DNA from: Bryobacterales bacterium
GTDB taxonomy: Bacteria; Acidobacteriota; Terriglobia; Bryobacterales; Bryobacteraceae
Reading direction: 5' to 3'
DNA: 34,210 nucleotides
NCBI GenBank assembly: GCA_025350625.1
Contig: JANXXL010000294.1
Coordinates: 1 to 34,210 of the forward strand
Positions 8,481-15,710 of the stretch are shown here, piece by piece; the first letter of the stretch is position 1; the number at the start of each line of letters is the position of its first letter. A program made the translations under genes and the position numbers. The notes below the pieces were generated by a model. It ran no database searches. It saw nothing but the letters and a program-made list of their open reading frames with translations, and was not told the origin of the DNA.

Positions 8481-9182
8481 ATGAGAACTAAGCTCAGCGC
8501 ACTCTCGGCTTGTTTATGGATCTGTGGATCACCCTTTCAGAAGCTCCAGGCAGAAGACATTCGTCAACCAGTAGTTAGCGTTGTTATTGTTGGGGCGCAG
8601 AAATATTGTCTCGGACAACCTGGCGGAATACTGAACGAAGTTTGGGCACTTGAACGCGAGCCGACAGACGCGATTACCATTCGGCTGGTAGGCCAGTTGT
8701 CTTTTCTCAACCCTGGGTTGAAACCATTGATAGCGCCACACGTTTACCACGTGTCAAATCTGATTGTCAGCCGAACTCGGGACGATGCTGCGCGCGGTCG
8801 GCACCAGCTCGTTATTCCGTTCGAGTCAACAAAACCCTCACAGGAGGATCTGGACGACGCACTCTCTTATCCTGACGAGTCATTCGAGTTGATACAGCCC
8901 GGTCGTCTCGCCAGTAGTGTGGAATTGCGGCGGCCGAGCAATATTATCCTACGCGTGCGTGATCCAGCATTGCCCGGCGAGCGGCAACTGCTTGGGAAGA
9001 AAGTATTCCTACAGCTCGAACTCGCCCCTCTACAGATTCCCGCAAACGTCGCGAAGGAAGTAAAGAAGAGGTGGACTTCCGGCTTTCTCTGGACGGCCAA
9101 GGTCAGGACAAATCCGTTTGAAATCGACATCCCTGCGACGCCCGAGATGGCGGATTGCTCAAACCTTTACAAGATCGACTGA
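8481..9182 (+). CDS. hypothetical secreted protein in a lower-GC stretch
   Basis: A 233-residue protein of no family I recognise. The ATG at 8481 is preferred to the TTG at 8469 because it gives a short basic N-terminus followed by KLSALSACLWICGSPFQKLQA, a plausible signal peptide. The mature part is rich in beta-strand-like segments (VVSVVIVGAQKYCLGQPGG, AITIRLVGQLSFLNPG, KKVFLQLELAPLQIP) and has two Cys residues that could pair. Third codon positions are visibly more A/T-rich than in the flanking genes. It faces the minus-strand gene at 9255-9635, which shares this composition. Recent acquisition is possible. Confidence 0.68.
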   Translation: MRTKLSALSACLWICGSPFQKLQAEDIRQPVVSVVIVGAQKYCLGQPGGILNEVWALEREPTDAITIRLVGQLSFLNPGLKPLIAPHVYHVSNLIVSRTRDDAARGRHQLVIPFESTKPSQEDLDDALSYPDESFELIQPGRLASSVELRRPSNIILRVRDPALPGERQLLGKKVFLQLELAPLQIPANVAKEVKKRWTSGFLWTAKVRTNPFEIDIPATPEMADCSNLYKID

Positions 9183-9254
9183 CGGGGAACGTCAGGACAG
9201 CTAAGAATCGTCCCGTTCGCTATGTCTAAATCGGGCAACAAGTAGCTCGACGAA

Positions 9255-9635
9255 TCAGATGCGGCGATCCGGCCCTAGATCCCTTATCTGTAGGCCAGGG
9301 AAAGAAGGGAATCCGGACTCTGTAGCATAGCTGCCTCCACTTACATGCTTCCAGGTAAGGGTGATGCCTGTTTCTCGGGTGAACGCGAAAAGATCCGCAG
9401 CGATATAGATTAGAGCGTTTTGAAGAGAGTCGAGTAGATCTTTCCCTTTCACGATCTTTTTGTTGTTAAACGAACCGGCATAGCAAAGCTCGCAAGAATA
9501 GGAACGTGGTGTGGCAGGAAGAAGCAGTGTGACTGTAATGCGCGCCTTATTTCCATCGCGCGTGCCCACCAAGGTTCTTCGAGCTACTAACCGGTTCTTT
9601 TGTTCTAGTTTGAAGTTTCGATTGCTCGTGCGCAT
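9255..9635 (-). CDS. small hypothetical protein, possibly DUF6968-like
   Basis: A 126-residue protein read on the minus strand from an ATG at 9633-9635. The stretches LVARRTLVGTRDGNKARITV, YSCELCYAG and DLLDSLQNALIYIAADLFAF look like a small conserved alpha/beta fold and remind me of DUF6968 proteins; this resemblance is from memory and not certain. There is no signal peptide. Codon use is less GC-rich than the neighbours, like the converging gene at 8481-9182. No operon partner is visible. The long plus-strand frame opposite it is an antisense shadow. Confidence 0.6.
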   Translation of the reverse strand: MRTSNRNFKLEQKNRLVARRTLVGTRDGNKARITVTLLLPATPRSYSCELCYAGSFNNKKIVKGKDLLDSLQNALIYIAADLFAFTRETGITLTWKHVSGGSYATESGFPSFPGLQIRDLGPDRRI

Positions 9636-9744
9636 TTCGGGAGTTGGCTTACTAAACCCTCTGGAAGTGTACTTTTGCCGTGCCCGCTTCCATTCCTCTC
9701 GCCTGTCGATCTACGCTGAAACCGGGCAGCCGTCTTTGGCAGGC

Positions 9745-10779
9745 CTACGTGCGCGCCGGTTTCGGCATCGACAGGAACGCGTGCATGGCGTGCCAGAATA
9801 CCTGGCGATTCAGCCCCTGCACCACCGAGTGCGCCATCCCCGGCAGAATCACGAATTGGCGGTCGCCATTGGGAAGCTGCCCGAAAAAGTCGGAGATATC
9901 GCTCACCGTAGCGATCCCATCGTATTCCCCGCGCACCAGCATTACCGGCGCCAGCACTTTCTTCGGATCCACCAGCGGCAGGTTGGAGGTCATGTCGAGG
10001 TACGTCCCGGTCGGCACCTGATCGCCGTACTTCAACTCTTCATCGGCAAGGAATTCGGCAATCGCGGGATCGGTTGTGCCCGGTTTATCGCGCGTGAAGA
10101 TGCTGCGTATCATGGACCGGTCACGCAGGCGGCGGTTGTGAGTGCGGTAAAACTCCAGGCCCTTGGCGCGTTCCGTCAACGTCGGCGAATTATCGCCCTT
10201 ATAAGTGAAGGCTCCCAGCACCACGCGATCCACGCGCTCCGGCTGCAGCATCGCGTAGACGCCCACGCGAATCGCCCCCGACGATTCGCCGAAGAGGTGA
10301 ACCTTTTGCGCTCCGGTTTCCTTCGCAATCACGTCGACGCCGGCTTTGATGTCTTGCGCTCCGCTGGCGATATCGGAGTTGCTCTGGGTCTGGCTCGATC
10401 GCCCGTAGTTTTCGTGGTCCATGGTCCACACGTCGTAGCCCAACCCGGCGAAAACGTTCATCACCGAGTACTCGCCGCGCCCCGGCGTCGCCAAGTCGAA
10501 TGACGAGCGTCCCGAGTTAGACGACCCATGAATCAGAAACAGCACCGGCAGCGCCTTTTCGCCCGCCTTGGGAGCGGTGGCGCGCTTGCGGAACATGTAC
10601 AGCTTCACGTCGCCCTTCTGCGCCCAATATTCGCTCGACCAAACTTTGCCGGATGCACTCGTCCTGGCGAAGGCTTTCTGCACGCCCTGCGCGGAGCTTT
10701 GCGCCAACGCCGCCGCTGGAGCCATCAACGCGCCTGCCATTACGCTGCGCCGCGATAGAGAACTACGATCTGATTTCAT
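9745..10779 (-). CDS. Tat-exported alpha/beta hydrolase
   Basis: A 344-residue serine hydrolase. The N-terminus has a twin-arginine signal (SLSRRSVMAGALMAPAAALA), so the folded enzyme is probably exported to the periplasm. The alpha/beta hydrolase core is complete: oxyanion segment LIHGSS (His84-Gly85), nucleophile elbow GESSG with Ser166, acid Asp287 in RGEYDG and base His317 in GMAHS. The long insertion between strands, with YRTHNRRLRDRSMIRSIF, is likely a lid. The substrate is unknown; esterase or lipase-like activity is the family default. An apparent perfect -10 box and a small hairpin lie directly before the ATG. The TPR gene upstream on the same strand ends about 50 nt before it. Confidence 0.88.
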   Translation of the reverse strand: MKSDRSSLSRRSVMAGALMAPAAALAQSSAQGVQKAFARTSASGKVWSSEYWAQKGDVKLYMFRKRATAPKAGEKALPVLFLIHGSSNSGRSSFDLATPGRGEYSVMNVFAGLGYDVWTMDHENYGRSSQTQSNSDIASGAQDIKAGVDVIAKETGAQKVHLFGESSGAIRVGVYAMLQPERVDRVVLGAFTYKGDNSPTLTERAKGLEFYRTHNRRLRDRSMIRSIFTRDKPGTTDPAIAEFLADEELKYGDQVPTGTYLDMTSNLPLVDPKKVLAPVMLVRGEYDGIATVSDISDFFGQLPNGDRQFVILPGMAHSVVQGLNRQVFWHAMHAFLSMPKPART

Positions 10780-10805
10780 GGTGGCTGAACCTCCACCGAA
10801 TTATA
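10780..10805 (-). promoter_or_regulatory. -10 box and start-proximal hairpin of the hydrolase gene
   Basis: On the minus strand a consensus TATAAT (10805-10800) lies 20 nt before the ATG. Between them GGTGG (10797-10793) can pair with CCACC (10784-10780), which ends at the start codon. The Shine-Dalgarno GGAGG lies partly within the left arm and the loop. The predicted leader is only about 14 nt, consisting almost wholly of this hairpin. No convincing -35 was found. Confidence 0.5.
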
Positions 10806-10831
10806 TCTCTAATAATTGGAGAAAAGTGGCG

Positions 10832-11641
10832 TTACTGGAGACGTCCCAGTTCTTCCACGTAAAGGCGGTTGTGAGGAAACTGCTGCGCCAGGTCCTGGAG
10901 GATGGTACGCGCCTGCCCGGTATTCTTGCGGCGAAGCGCATCTACGGCCAAAAGGAGGCGGGCATAGGGCTTGAGGTAATGGCCCTTCTCGGCCGTAATA
11001 CCCAGATTCGCAATGCCCCGTTCCCGGTCGGCTTGAGCGCCCGCCAGTTGCAGAAACCAGCGCACTGGCGCCGGCTTCAAGCTCAGCATGTAATTTTCGA
11101 CCCCCACTGCCAGGTGCGCGTCGTAGTAAGTCGGGTCGATCGCCAGCAATTTTTCCGCTATCGAGCGGCTGCTTCTTACAGATGCCAGCGCGCTTAGATC
11201 GCGCTTGTCAATGAGTCCGTCGAAATCGGCACGCAAACCCAAAATCAGGATCGACGCAAACAGCGCGTCCGTGTCGCGCGGCATCTTGCTTAACACGCCC
11301 GCGGCCAGTTTATCGGCTTTCACCAGGTCTGCATCGAAAGCCCGGCGCACCGCCGGATCGGAATTCAGTTTCTTGGGACGCCGGAAGTTCTCGTCGTGGA
11401 CGAAGAATTCCGATTGCAAAATCTTAAGCCGGTCGAATTCGGCGAAGAGATAAGCGGCCGCATCGGAAACGGGCGCAAGCGGGTCCTCGGGATGGACTTG
11501 CGCGTAATCCGCGAAAGTCTTGTGCGCGGCGGTGAACTGCAGGTCGTACATCTGCATGTAACCTAAATCGAGTCCCGCGGACGCGCTTCCCAGATCTGCC
11601 GCCAGCCAAATAGCCAACGCTGGAATGGCTGCGTAAATCAT
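10832..11641 (-). CDS. TPR-like hypothetical protein
   Basis: A 269-residue, mostly helical protein. It opens with MIYAAIPALAIWLAADLGSA, a signal peptide or membrane anchor. Helical-hairpin repeats of tetratricopeptide type follow: DLGYMQMYDLQFTAAHKTFA then DYAQVHPEDPLAP, SIAEKLLAIDPTYYDAHLAV, and a final copy in ARTILQDLAQQFPHNRLYVE. The family is unnamed as far as I can tell. TPR proteins are usually scaffolds, and this one would act at or outside the inner membrane. Transcription proceeds towards the hydrolase gene, which could be in the same unit although it has its own -10 element. Confidence 0.75.
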   Translation of the reverse strand: MIYAAIPALAIWLAADLGSASAGLDLGYMQMYDLQFTAAHKTFADYAQVHPEDPLAPVSDAAAYLFAEFDRLKILQSEFFVHDENFRRPKKLNSDPAVRRAFDADLVKADKLAAGVLSKMPRDTDALFASILILGLRADFDGLIDKRDLSALASVRSSRSIAEKLLAIDPTYYDAHLAVGVENYMLSLKPAPVRWFLQLAGAQADRERGIANLGITAEKGHYLKPYARLLLAVDALRRKNTGQARTILQDLAQQFPHNRLYVEELGRLQ

Positions 11642-11820
11642 GTTGAGACGTTCACCACTCTAGCCCTTACCTGCTCCCTACGGCAACTTGGACGCAATGT
11701 GGGGAATTCGCGTTCCTTGCTCGCCCGCCCTGGCCCAAAACCACCAAGGCGGTGATGGAGCACCAATCAAAGTCTGGGGCGAAGCTGCTTATGTTATTGA
11801 AACCGCTGTCAAGAGCCATT

Positions 11821-11859
11821 TGGCATGCCAGGTGTATATAGGACCGTCAGGAGGTGAAA
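11821..11859 (+). promoter_or_regulatory. palindrome, -10-like TATATA and strong ribosome binding site before 11866
   Basis: The 10-bp perfect palindrome TGGCATGCCA (11821-11830) is followed by TATATA at 11835-11840 and by CAGGAGGTG at about 11848-11855. The Shine-Dalgarno sequence decides the start at ATG 11866, because the GTG at 11854 lies within it. The palindrome sits just upstream of the -10 element, where an operator could be, but no regulator is known. The rest of the 224-nt gap from 11642 shows nothing else I can support. Confidence 0.4.
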
Positions 11860-11865
11860 GGGAAT

Positions 11866-12309
11866 ATGAAATCGAAATTGGTTTTTTTGATGTTGATTGC
11901 GGGAGCCTCAGCGTTTGCTGAATCTCGCTTTTCAATAAGCATTGGAGGGTACGCTCCGGGCTATTATGCGCCTCCGCCGGTATACTATGCTCCGGTCCGT
12001 CCCCACGTGCTCTATCGATCCTACGGGTCCTTCGGTCGATCTTGGGATGGCGACGGGTATTGGGGGGGCGCCGGGTATTGGGGTGAAAACCCCGAGCGAC
12101 AGCATGAACGAGGCGAATGGTATGGCCTCCACAATCACCAGCAAGGTGAGCGATACATGTATGGGGATAGTCAGGAACTGCGCGAACATCAGGCGCAAGA
12201 ACAGTGGCAGCTCCGGCACGAGCAGTGGCATGAGCGGAACGGAGATTTTGATGCTGCAGACGGTCCAGCGCATGGGTCGGCGCGGGACGGGTGGTCCCAC
12301 GACCATTGA
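11866..12309 (+). CDS. secreted Tyr/Gly/His-rich small protein
   Basis: A 147-residue exported protein of low complexity. A clear signal peptide (KLVFLMLIAGASAFA) precedes the mature chain. The first part is Tyr/Pro-rich (GYYAPPPVYYAPV), the middle Gly/Trp/Tyr-rich (DGDGYWGGAGYWGENP), and the second half Gln/His/Glu-rich (QEQWQLRHEQWHERNG), ending in SHDH. Similar YXPPP/YXGX proteins occur in acidobacterial and proteobacterial envelopes without assigned functions. The many histidines suggest possible metal binding, which is inference. A candidate terminator follows about 20 nt after the stop. Confidence 0.78.
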   Translation: MKSKLVFLMLIAGASAFAESRFSISIGGYAPGYYAPPPVYYAPVRPHVLYRSYGSFGRSWDGDGYWGGAGYWGENPERQHERGEWYGLHNHQQGERYMYGDSQELREHQAQEQWQLRHEQWHERNGDFDAADGPAHGSARDGWSHDH

Positions 12310-12332
12310 TTCACCACTCTGGATTTCGAAAT

Positions 12333-12360
12333 GGGCCGGTCTCAGAATTTAAGCCGGCCC
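12333..12360 (+). terminator. GC-rich hairpin after the Tyr/Gly/His-rich gene
   Basis: GGGCCGG (12333-12339) can pair with CCGGCCC (12354-12360) over a 14-nt loop, followed by TTCTAGGTTT. The stem lies 23 nt after the stop at 12309. The T-tract is poor, so termination may be inefficient. Confidence 0.5.
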
Positions 12361-12443
12361 TTCTAGGTTTGTCAATTGCCGATGGAACACCCGCGGTACT
12401 CGGGGGCGTCATCCACCGCGTCCACTGAATGGAGGTAGTCGTC

Positions 12444-12995
12444 GTGAAACGTATTTCAAGAGTGCTCCTGTTTGGATCTGGCATTCTGACTCTTAGCTTG
12501 GCCGCCCAGGCGCAAAGCCGCGATCCATACTATTCGCAGCGTGACGGTCCCTATCAAAACGGCCCCAATCGGGGGGACTATAATGACGGCCGTTACTCCC
12601 AACAGCGCAGTTACCCGGATCAAGGTCGCTATGGGAATGTTTACGGGCAAGGCTCACTCGTGGGCCGGGTGCTGTCGGATCTCGATAGGGCTGCCCGGAA
12701 CGCGTATCTCGATGGCCACGAGAGGAAGCATTTCGACGAAGCTGCCCGGAAACTGCAGGAATTTGAAGAACGCTGGGCCCAGGGCAGATTCGATAACGGC
12801 AAGTTGGACAAAGCGATTGAGAACCTCAACCACCTTGCGGATGCCGATCGGGTCAGCGGCCGCGACCGGGAAATGCTCGCGCGGGATATCCAGGATCTGC
12901 GCCAGTTTCGCTCGACCGGCGGCCGATATTCGAACGGTTACGGAGATTATCGCGACGATCATTACAACCGGCCTTACGATCCCCGTCGGCGGTAG
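12444..12995 (+). CDS. secreted Tyr/Gly/Gln-rich protein with C-terminal helical domain
   Basis: A 183-residue exported protein. The GTG at 12444 is preferred to the ATG at 12429, because GGAGG at 12431-12435 overlaps that ATG and lies at the right distance before the GTG. The signal peptide is KRISRVLLFGSGILTLSLAA. Residues about 25-65 are Tyr/Asp/Gly/Gln-rich and disordered. About 70-155 form a charged helical domain (LSDLDRAARNAYLDGHERKH, ENLNHLADADRVSGRDREML). The tail is again Tyr/Arg-rich. I know of no function. The arrangement parallels the secreted protein encoded just upstream. Confidence 0.78.
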   Translation: MKRISRVLLFGSGILTLSLAAQAQSRDPYYSQRDGPYQNGPNRGDYNDGRYSQQRSYPDQGRYGNVYGQGSLVGRVLSDLDRAARNAYLDGHERKHFDEAARKLQEFEERWAQGRFDNGKLDKAIENLNHLADADRVSGRDREMLARDIQDLRQFRSTGGRYSNGYGDYRDDHYNRPYDPRRR

Positions 12996-13079
12996 CGATT
13001 CGCTTCCTGAAGATGATATCCTTTACGCGCTGCCCAACCGGGGACGTGGGCGCCTACGACGAGCTGAGCGAAGACCACT

Positions 13080-13697
13080 ATGAGCCGGGTAAAATGGTTT
13101 CTGTTCGGAGCCGCTTTGGTCGGCGTCATTGCGTTCGCACTCGGCAGAGCGCTGCTGGCGAATGCCCACGGTTTCAGCGCCGCGGAACAGCCCTCTACCG
13201 TCGAACGTTGGATTGCCCGCGTGGCTCGCTCGGCGGCTCTTCCCGCCGATGCCCGCGGCCGCGCCAATCCGCTTCCGAATAATCCTGCAGTTTTGGCGGA
13301 GGCCCGGGCGCACTGGGCAGATCACTGCGCGGGATGTCACTCCAACGATGGCAGCGGCGACACTCTGCTTGGCAAGCGGACTTATCCTCCTGCTCCGGAT
13401 ATGCGCTTGCCGGCAACCCAGCAGATGACCGATGGTGAGCTATTCTACATAATACAAAACGGAATTCGGCTGACCGCGATGCCCGCTTGGGGCGGGGGCT
13501 CCGCTCACGATGAACAGGACTCCTGGAAGCTGGTACATTTTATCCGTCATTTACCTCAATTGACGCTTGAAGAAAAGAAAGAAATGGAGAAATTGAACCC
13601 CAAGGGTCCGGACGATTTAAAAGAAGAAGAAGAAGAAAAGAAGTTCCTTAAAGGAGAAGACACCCATGAAGCTGAAGTCGGACATCACCATCACTAG
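13080..13697 (+). CDS. monohaem c-type cytochrome with acidic and poly-His tail
   Basis: A 205-residue membrane-anchored or exported cytochrome. The N-terminus (VKWFLFGAALVGVIAFALG) is an uncleaved anchor or signal peptide. The haem motif CAGCH is at residues 83-87, and Met134 in TAMPAW is the likely sixth ligand. This is a normal class I cytochrome c core (residues about 70-160). After it comes a long charged tail (EEKKEMEKLNPKG, then KEEEEEKK) ending in EVGHHHH. The run of GAA/AAG triplets behind the acidic tail is a simple repeat at about 13619-13637. The last 32 nt overlap the next gene. A role as electron carrier on the outer face of the inner membrane is inferred. Confidence 0.9.
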   Translation: MSRVKWFLFGAALVGVIAFALGRALLANAHGFSAAEQPSTVERWIARVARSAALPADARGRANPLPNNPAVLAEARAHWADHCAGCHSNDGSGDTLLGKRTYPPAPDMRLPATQQMTDGELFYIIQNGIRLTAMPAWGGGSAHDEQDSWKLVHFIRHLPQLTLEEKKEMEKLNPKGPDDLKEEEEEKKFLKGEDTHEAEVGHHHH

Positions 13698-14043
13698 ACA
13701 TCTGAATCGAGCCGCGACCACGGGGCTTGCCATCGTCCTCCTCGTCGCCGCCGCAGCCTCGGTTTACGCGCACGGTGGATTTGACCACGTGAAGGGCACC
13801 ATCGTGAAGGTATCCAATAACGTCTTGACCGTCAAAACTACTCAGGGGAACGTCGACGTAAAGCTGAACGACAAGACGGAACTCACTAAAGACGACCAAA
13901 AGTGCCAGATCACTGATCTGACGCCTGGCGTCCGCGTGGTTGTGGACATTCCCGAGGGAAGCAAGGACAAAGTGGCTCATTCCGTAAAGATTGGCGCGGC
14001 GAGCAAAACTGAGGACCACCACGAGCACGACACCCATAAATGA
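13666..14043 (+). CDS. secreted DUF5666-like protein with His-rich tail
   Basis: A 125-residue exported protein. Its ATG lies inside the end of the cytochrome gene in another frame, with AAGGAGAAG at a suitable distance before it, so the two are probably translationally coupled. The signal peptide is ATTGLAIVLLVAAAASVYA. The mature domain (VKGTIVKVSNNVLTVKTTQG, then VDVKLNDKTELTKDDQKC) has the small beta-barrel pattern of DUF5666-type proteins. The C-terminus is EDHHEHDTHK. Function is unknown. The neighbouring cytochrome also ends in histidines, so both could bind a metal; this is inference. Confidence 0.82.
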   Translation: MKLKSDITITRHLNRAATTGLAIVLLVAAAASVYAHGGFDHVKGTIVKVSNNVLTVKTTQGNVDVKLNDKTELTKDDQKCQITDLTPGVRVVVDIPEGSKDKVAHSVKIGAASKTEDHHEHDTHK

Positions 14044-14194
14044 AAATGTGCGCGCATCGGGTGCTTGCCGGCCTGAACGCTTAAATATTTGAAAGCAATT
14101 TAGATGGGCCTTACCTCTGGGCGTCACTGGCCGGTCATTGACTTCATCGCGGCCCAGGCTTGGGTTCGATTGGTAATTTAGCGTGTTAACCTGC

Positions 14195-14200
14195 TATACG
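14195..14200 (+). promoter_or_regulatory. -10-like TATACG for a leaderless DUF6152 transcript
   Basis: TATACG begins 12 nt before the ATG at 14207, and no Shine-Dalgarno sequence separates them. A TTGGTA at 14170-14175 is a possible -35 element, but its 19-nt spacing is long. Confidence 0.35.
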
Positions 14201-14206
14201 AGTAGA

Positions 14207-14596
14207 ATGAAGCGCACACTACTGACCTTGGTTATTACGGCTGGAGCGGTGGTATCCGGCGGCCGGGCTTTAGCCCATCATTCCTTCGCCGCGACCTATT
14301 TCGAAGACAAGACTCAAAGGGTCGAGGGCAATCTGGTCCAGTTCATGTATCGCAACCCCCACTCCTTCGTCCAATTGGAGGCGCCTGACGAAAAAGGCGT
14401 CGTGCAACGCTGGTCGATTGAATGGGGCGCCGGAGGCCAGTTGGGTCGTCAAGGGGTCACTCGCGAGACTTTGCAGCCGGGCGATCACGTCATCATCGTC
14501 GGCAACCCGGCTCGCAACCCTGAAGATCACCGTCTTCGCATGGTGAACATCACCCGCCCATCGGACGGGTGGAAGTGGGGCGGAACTTTCGACTAG
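14207..14596 (+). CDS. DUF6152 family secreted protein
   Basis: A 129-residue exported protein. The start at 14207 gives the signal peptide KRTLLTLVITAGAVVSGGRA, cleaved before the typical AHHSFAATYF. The mature part matches what I know of DUF6152: VEGNLVQFMYRNPHSFVQL, SIEWGAGGQLGRQGV and LQPGDHVIIVGNPARNPEDH. The predicted fold is a small beta-barrel; the function of the family is not known. It frequently occurs next to DUF6644-type membrane proteins, and here such a gene follows 42 nt downstream on the same strand. Confidence 0.88.
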   Translation: MKRTLLTLVITAGAVVSGGRALAHHSFAATYFEDKTQRVEGNLVQFMYRNPHSFVQLEAPDEKGVVQRWSIEWGAGGQLGRQGVTRETLQPGDHVIIVGNPARNPEDHRLRMVNITRPSDGWKWGGTFD

Positions 14597-14638
14597 GATC
14601 GAGTTCCAAGCATTTCGAAGTAAGTTATCCTCGTCTTA

Positions 14639-15592
14639 TTGGATTTGACACACATACATCTTTTGCTGAATCACATACCGACTGTTGGTCTCGTGATTGC
14701 ACTCGGCCTGTTCCTAACCTCGCTTGCTTCAAAAAGCGACGATCTTAAGCGTGCGAGCCTGGTAATCTTCGTGCTGATCGGTCTGCTGACCATTCCAACC
14801 TATGTGAGCGGCAATTCGGCAGCGGAATCGATTTGCGCGGGAGGACCGAAGGCGCCTGCCTGCGATGACGCCGCTCTATCGAAAGCCTTGATTGAAACCC
14901 ATGAAGGCGTCGCATTGCTGGCCTTCGCCGCGATTGTGCTCACCGCCGCTTTTGCCTGGCTCGGTCTGTGGCAGTTTCGCCGAATTTCCCATCCCCAAAA
15001 CTGGACCCTAGCCGTAATTCTGCTGCTGGCGCTGTTCGCTCTCATCCTAGTGGTGAGGGCCGCGAACATTGGCGGCGAAATACGCCATCCGGAGATTCGC
15101 GAGGCCCGGGAAATCATTACTCCCAACGTGCATTTTGCCCGGAGAATTGGAGCGTTCGTGCTCAGCCGGCCGTGGGGTTGGCCGTCGCTCGAAACCCTTC
15201 ATTTCATCGGGCTTTCGCTCTTGATCGGCGTGATCTTGTTGATCGATCTGCGCATGCTGGGCGTGATGAAAAACGTGGGCTTCCCGGCTATTCACCGGCT
15301 GTTGCCATGGGCGATGCTGGGATACGGCACGAACCTGGTATCCGGCATGTTATTTTTTGTGGCATCGCCTGAGCAGTATGCTCACAACGTTGCTTTCGTC
15401 TGGAAGCTGATCCTGATGATGCTGGCGGGCGCAAACGCCCTCTATTTTACGGTTTTCGACGAGGCGTGGATCTTACAGCCGGGCGACGAAGCGCCACTTT
15501 CCGCCAAAGCTGTGGCCGTATCCGCCATCGTGCTGTGGGTGGGAGTCCTCTATTTCGGCAGCATGTTGCCCTTCATTGGGAATTCATTCTAA
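14639..15592 (+). CDS. polytopic membrane protein: DUF2231-like half fused to DUF6644-like half
   Basis: A 317-residue inner-membrane protein with about eight helices. It starts at a TTG (14639) directly before the characteristic HIHLLLNHIPTVGLVIALG. The first half, with HEGVALLAF and NIGGEIRHPEI, resembles DUF2231-type membrane domains. The second half, from about residue 170, contains LHFIG (187-191), LRMLG, GYGTNLVSG (228-236) and NVAFVWK (250-256). These motifs have the same spacing as in the DUF6644 protein encoded at 15711-16220. His residues in or next to helices (positions 4, 6, 12, 88, 150 and 188) could bind haem b; that is inference. The stop overlaps the next ATG by one base. Confidence 0.83.
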   Translation: MDLTHIHLLLNHIPTVGLVIALGLFLTSLASKSDDLKRASLVIFVLIGLLTIPTYVSGNSAAESICAGGPKAPACDDAALSKALIETHEGVALLAFAAIVLTAAFAWLGLWQFRRISHPQNWTLAVILLLALFALILVVRAANIGGEIRHPEIREAREIITPNVHFARRIGAFVLSRPWGWPSLETLHFIGLSLLIGVILLIDLRMLGVMKNVGFPAIHRLLPWAMLGYGTNLVSGMLFFVASPEQYAHNVAFVWKLILMMLAGANALYFTVFDEAWILQPGDEAPLSAKAVAVSAIVLWVGVLYFGSMLPFIGNSF

Positions 15593-15708
15593 TGCCATTG
15601 AGTTTAGCTGTCCTTCTGTTAGTGCTCGCCGTCACCGCCGTAATCGCAGCGCTGGGCTGTCTGATCGACAAGAGCGCTGAGCGCGACGAGCGCAACCAAG
15701 GCCGTTAA
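15592..15708 (+). CDS. 38-residue single-span membrane peptide
   Basis: A short gene coupled by TAATG to the preceding membrane protein gene and followed 2 nt later by the DUF6644 gene. The peptide has one hydrophobic helix (LAVLLLVLAVTAVIAALGCL) and a short charged tail (DKSAERDERNQGR). Its position between two homologous membrane proteins, with no room for other genes, suggests that it is a small subunit of the same complex. There is no homology I can name. Confidence 0.7.
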   Translation: MPLSLAVLLLVLAVTAVIAALGCLIDKSAERDERNQGR

Positions 15709-15710
15709 AC

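Noticed and set aside
9511-10503. 330-codon open frame on the plus strand
   Set aside because: Antisense to the alpha/beta hydrolase and the small gene at 9255-9635; its protein is Arg/His-rich with no domain.
10568-11197. 209-codon open frame on the plus strand
   Set aside because: It spans the end of the TPR gene and the start of the hydrolase gene on the opposite strand and has no domain pattern.
11688-11921. 77-codon open frame before the Tyr/Gly/His-rich gene
   Set aside because: It has no ribosome binding site and runs through the promoter and strong Shine-Dalgarno of the real gene at 11866.
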